From assembly GCA_046533095.1 (NCBI GenBank), contig JAJQRA010000017.1, forward strand, positions 1 to 64,000: a stretch of DNA of 64,000 bases. Direction: 5' to 3'. Numbering within the stretch: the stretch's first letter is position 1; every line of letters starts with the position of its first letter. A model generated the notes under the pieces. It saw only the letters and a program-made list of their open reading frames with translations. It had not been told where the DNA came from and did no database searches. Origin of the DNA: ZAX-1 sp046533095 (GTDB lineage: Bacteria > Bacillota > Clostridia > Lachnospirales > Lachnospiraceae). Below are positions 62,734 to 64,000 of the stretch, piece by piece. Position numbers and translations under genes: made by a program.

Positions 62734-63795
62734 ATGGCTGATAAAATTAAAATTGATTCACATAAATTAATGTTTCATCCGAGCAGAGTTTCAAAGTGGC
62801 AAAATGGTGAAAATATATATCCAATTGAGCTGGAAGTTGGTTTGATGAATGCCTGTAATTATCGATGCATTTTTTGCGCCGTTGACTACATGGGATATAA
62901 GCCTATTATGCTCGATACAAACCTATATCTAAAAAATATAGCAGAACTATCCTTTAAGGGCATAAAAAGCATTATTTTTTCTGGTGAAGGGGAGCCTTTA
63001 CTCCATAAAGATGCACCATACATTATAAATCGGACGAAAGAAGCCGGCATAGACGTAGCAATGTCAACGAATGGAGTGTTTCTAACCCCGCAAGTATCAG
63101 GCGAATGCTTAAAATCTCTTACGTGGATCCGTTTTAGTGTTGCTGCAATCAAAGAAGAAACGTTCCATGCAATTTCGCGTGGCAAACCTGGTGATATGCA
63201 AAAAGTGCTAAACAATATGCAGGAAGCGGTCAGGATAAAAAAAGATCAGAATTTAAAGACAACATTAGGAGCCCAGCTATTATTGCTTCCACAAAATAAA
63301 AATGAAATTCTACAAATGGGAAAAGAACTACGGCAAATAGGAGTTGACTATTTTACAGTTAAGCCATTTTCGCAACATCCCCAGAGCGAGAATATAATAC
63401 AGGTTGACTATGATGAAATGATAGAGCTAGAACAGGAAATAAAGGAATTGGAGACAGATGGCTTTCAAGTTTATTTTAGAGCGCACGCAATGAAAAAATT
63501 AAATTATAAACGATCTTACAAGCAATGTCTTGCACTCCCATTTATGGGGTATATAGATGCCATGGGGAATGTTTGGCCTTGTATCACCTTTTTTGGAAAA
63601 GAGGGTTATTCCTATGGAAATCTAAAGGAAGAATCTTTCGCTTGCATATGGGAAGGGGCAAGAAGGAAAAAGCTTATGGAACAATTGCTAAGAATGAATT
63701 TAGAGGAAAATTGCAGAGAGCTGTGCCGATTAGATGAAATGAATATGTACTTAGATGAACTAAAGAACCCAGGTACACATGTAAACTTTATTTAA
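62734..63795 (+). CDS. Radical SAM/SPASM-domain enzyme
   Basis: 353 residues, ATG after GAGGAGAAGG. CNYRCIFC (CX3CX2C) near residues 39-46 binds the radical SAM 4Fe-4S cluster; 'IIFSGEGEPLLHKD' supplies the GxGEP SAM contact. The C-terminal 'CLALPFMGYIDAMGNVWPC' and 'CRELCRL' cysteines form a SPASM-type auxiliary cluster region. Such enzymes modify peptides or sugars. In a flagellin glycosylation island the likely substrate is a sugar nucleotide or the glycan, but a peptide cannot be excluded. Confidence 0.85.
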   Translation: MADKIKIDSHKLMFHPSRVSKWQNGENIYPIELEVGLMNACNYRCIFCAVDYMGYKPIMLDTNLYLKNIAELSFKGIKSIIFSGEGEPLLHKDAPYIINRTKEAGIDVAMSTNGVFLTPQVSGECLKSLTWIRFSVAAIKEETFHAISRGKPGDMQKVLNNMQEAVRIKKDQNLKTTLGAQLLLLPQNKNEILQMGKELRQIGVDYFTVKPFSQHPQSENIIQVDYDEMIELEQEIKELETDGFQVYFRAHAMKKLNYKRSYKQCLALPFMGYIDAMGNVWPCITFFGKEGYSYGNLKEESFACIWEGARRKKLMEQLLRMNLEENCRELCRLDEMNMYLDELKNPGTHVNFI

Positions 63796-63798
63796 CGC

Positions 63799-63999
63799 CA
63801 TGGCTTTCCGGATGAAAAGGTCATCTATGGATGACATCAGCCGATAGAGGATCAATGCTTTTGTTATCATGATTTGACAGATGAGGAACATAGCAGGTAT
63901 GATTGCGATATTGCGTTTGTGGGGTATCTGCCACCAACATGGGTGGTAATCGCTCAGCTTTTGGCAAACCTGGAGGACGAGTTAAGCGTAGAACAATAG
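63799..63999 (+). pseudogene. Fragment of a second copy of the long CgeB-like gene
   Basis: Aligns with 61837-62036 of the gene two positions upstream ('KVIYG', 'QPIEDQCFC', 'YDCDIAFVGYLPPT'). It has no start, a TGA where GGA stood, and a TAG at 63997-63999. The copy may continue beyond the window. Confidence 0.85.
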
Positions 64000-64000
64000 G

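Noticed and set aside
1..64000. tRNA and rRNA genes
   Set aside because: No cloverleaf-type or rRNA-like sequence was noticed in any gap; the gaps are AT-rich or hold repeats and gene remnants.

Overview
This window comes from an AT-rich, motile, Gram-positive Clostridia chromosome, most like Lachnospiraceae/Cellulosilyticum-type organisms. That assignment is inferred from three things: strong AGGAGG-type ribosome sites with many GTG/TTG starts, a Gram-positive flagellar late operon with FliW and CsrA, and the gene families present. I see no rRNA, tRNA or CRISPR array.

Region 1 (1-7.1 kb) is an accessory block. It holds a stand-alone prepilin-peptidase N-terminal (cysteine) domain protein, an unknown 114-residue protein, two proteins that each fuse an ABC ATPase to a membrane permease, a membrane protein with an HExxH motif, a 149-bp MITE-like element with a 5-bp target duplication, and a 53-residue glycine-rich membrane peptide. 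A MerR/GyrI drug-responsive regulator with its own MerR-type promoter and a GyrI-like partner follow.

Region 2 (7.1-22.1 kb) holds transport and antibiotic-response modules in decay. It starts with palindromic repeats. Next is a BlaI repressor, an M56 sensor gene broken by two tandem stops, a lipoprotein and a six-gene ABC/MacB-type transporter operon. A truncated signal peptidase then abuts a truncated, oppositely oriented BlaI-BlaR1 pair. A transposase stub, a large FtsX-type permease with its ATPase, and an exporter remnant complete the region.

Region 3 (22.3-24.7 kb) is a metal-resistance pair: a CsoR-family repressor and a P1B-type ATPase, each with a visible promoter and palindromic operator.

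Region 4 (25-36.6 kb) is the flagellar late cluster, intact and collinear: flgM, flgN, two flgK paralogues, flgL, fliW, csrA, flaG, fliD, fliS, a FliT-like chaperone and flagellin. Sigma-28-type promoters precede flgM, flaG and hag. The hag leader carries a stem-loop with GGA in its loop and a second GGA in the Shine-Dalgarno, the expected target of CsrA, which FliW antagonises. Oddities are a 3 x 55-bp tandem repeat grown from the flgK end, whose hairpins are kept by G-U wobbles, and a repetitive insert in FlaG.

Region 5 (36.7-64 kb) is a flagellin-glycosylation-type island. It has CgeB-like glycosyltransferases, GT2/PF13712-like transferases, a GT-D-fold transferase, two alpha-1,2-fucosyltransferase-like (GT11) genes, FkbM and class I methyltransferases, and a radical SAM/SPASM enzyme. 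It is interleaved with at least seven decaying copies of such genes. Three of these deletions can be mapped against an intact paralogue, and all three fall at 3-4 bp microhomologies. A 1.69-kb insertion with 8-bp flanking repeats, containing a dead IS110-family transposase, splits one copy of a duplicated divergent promoter cassette.
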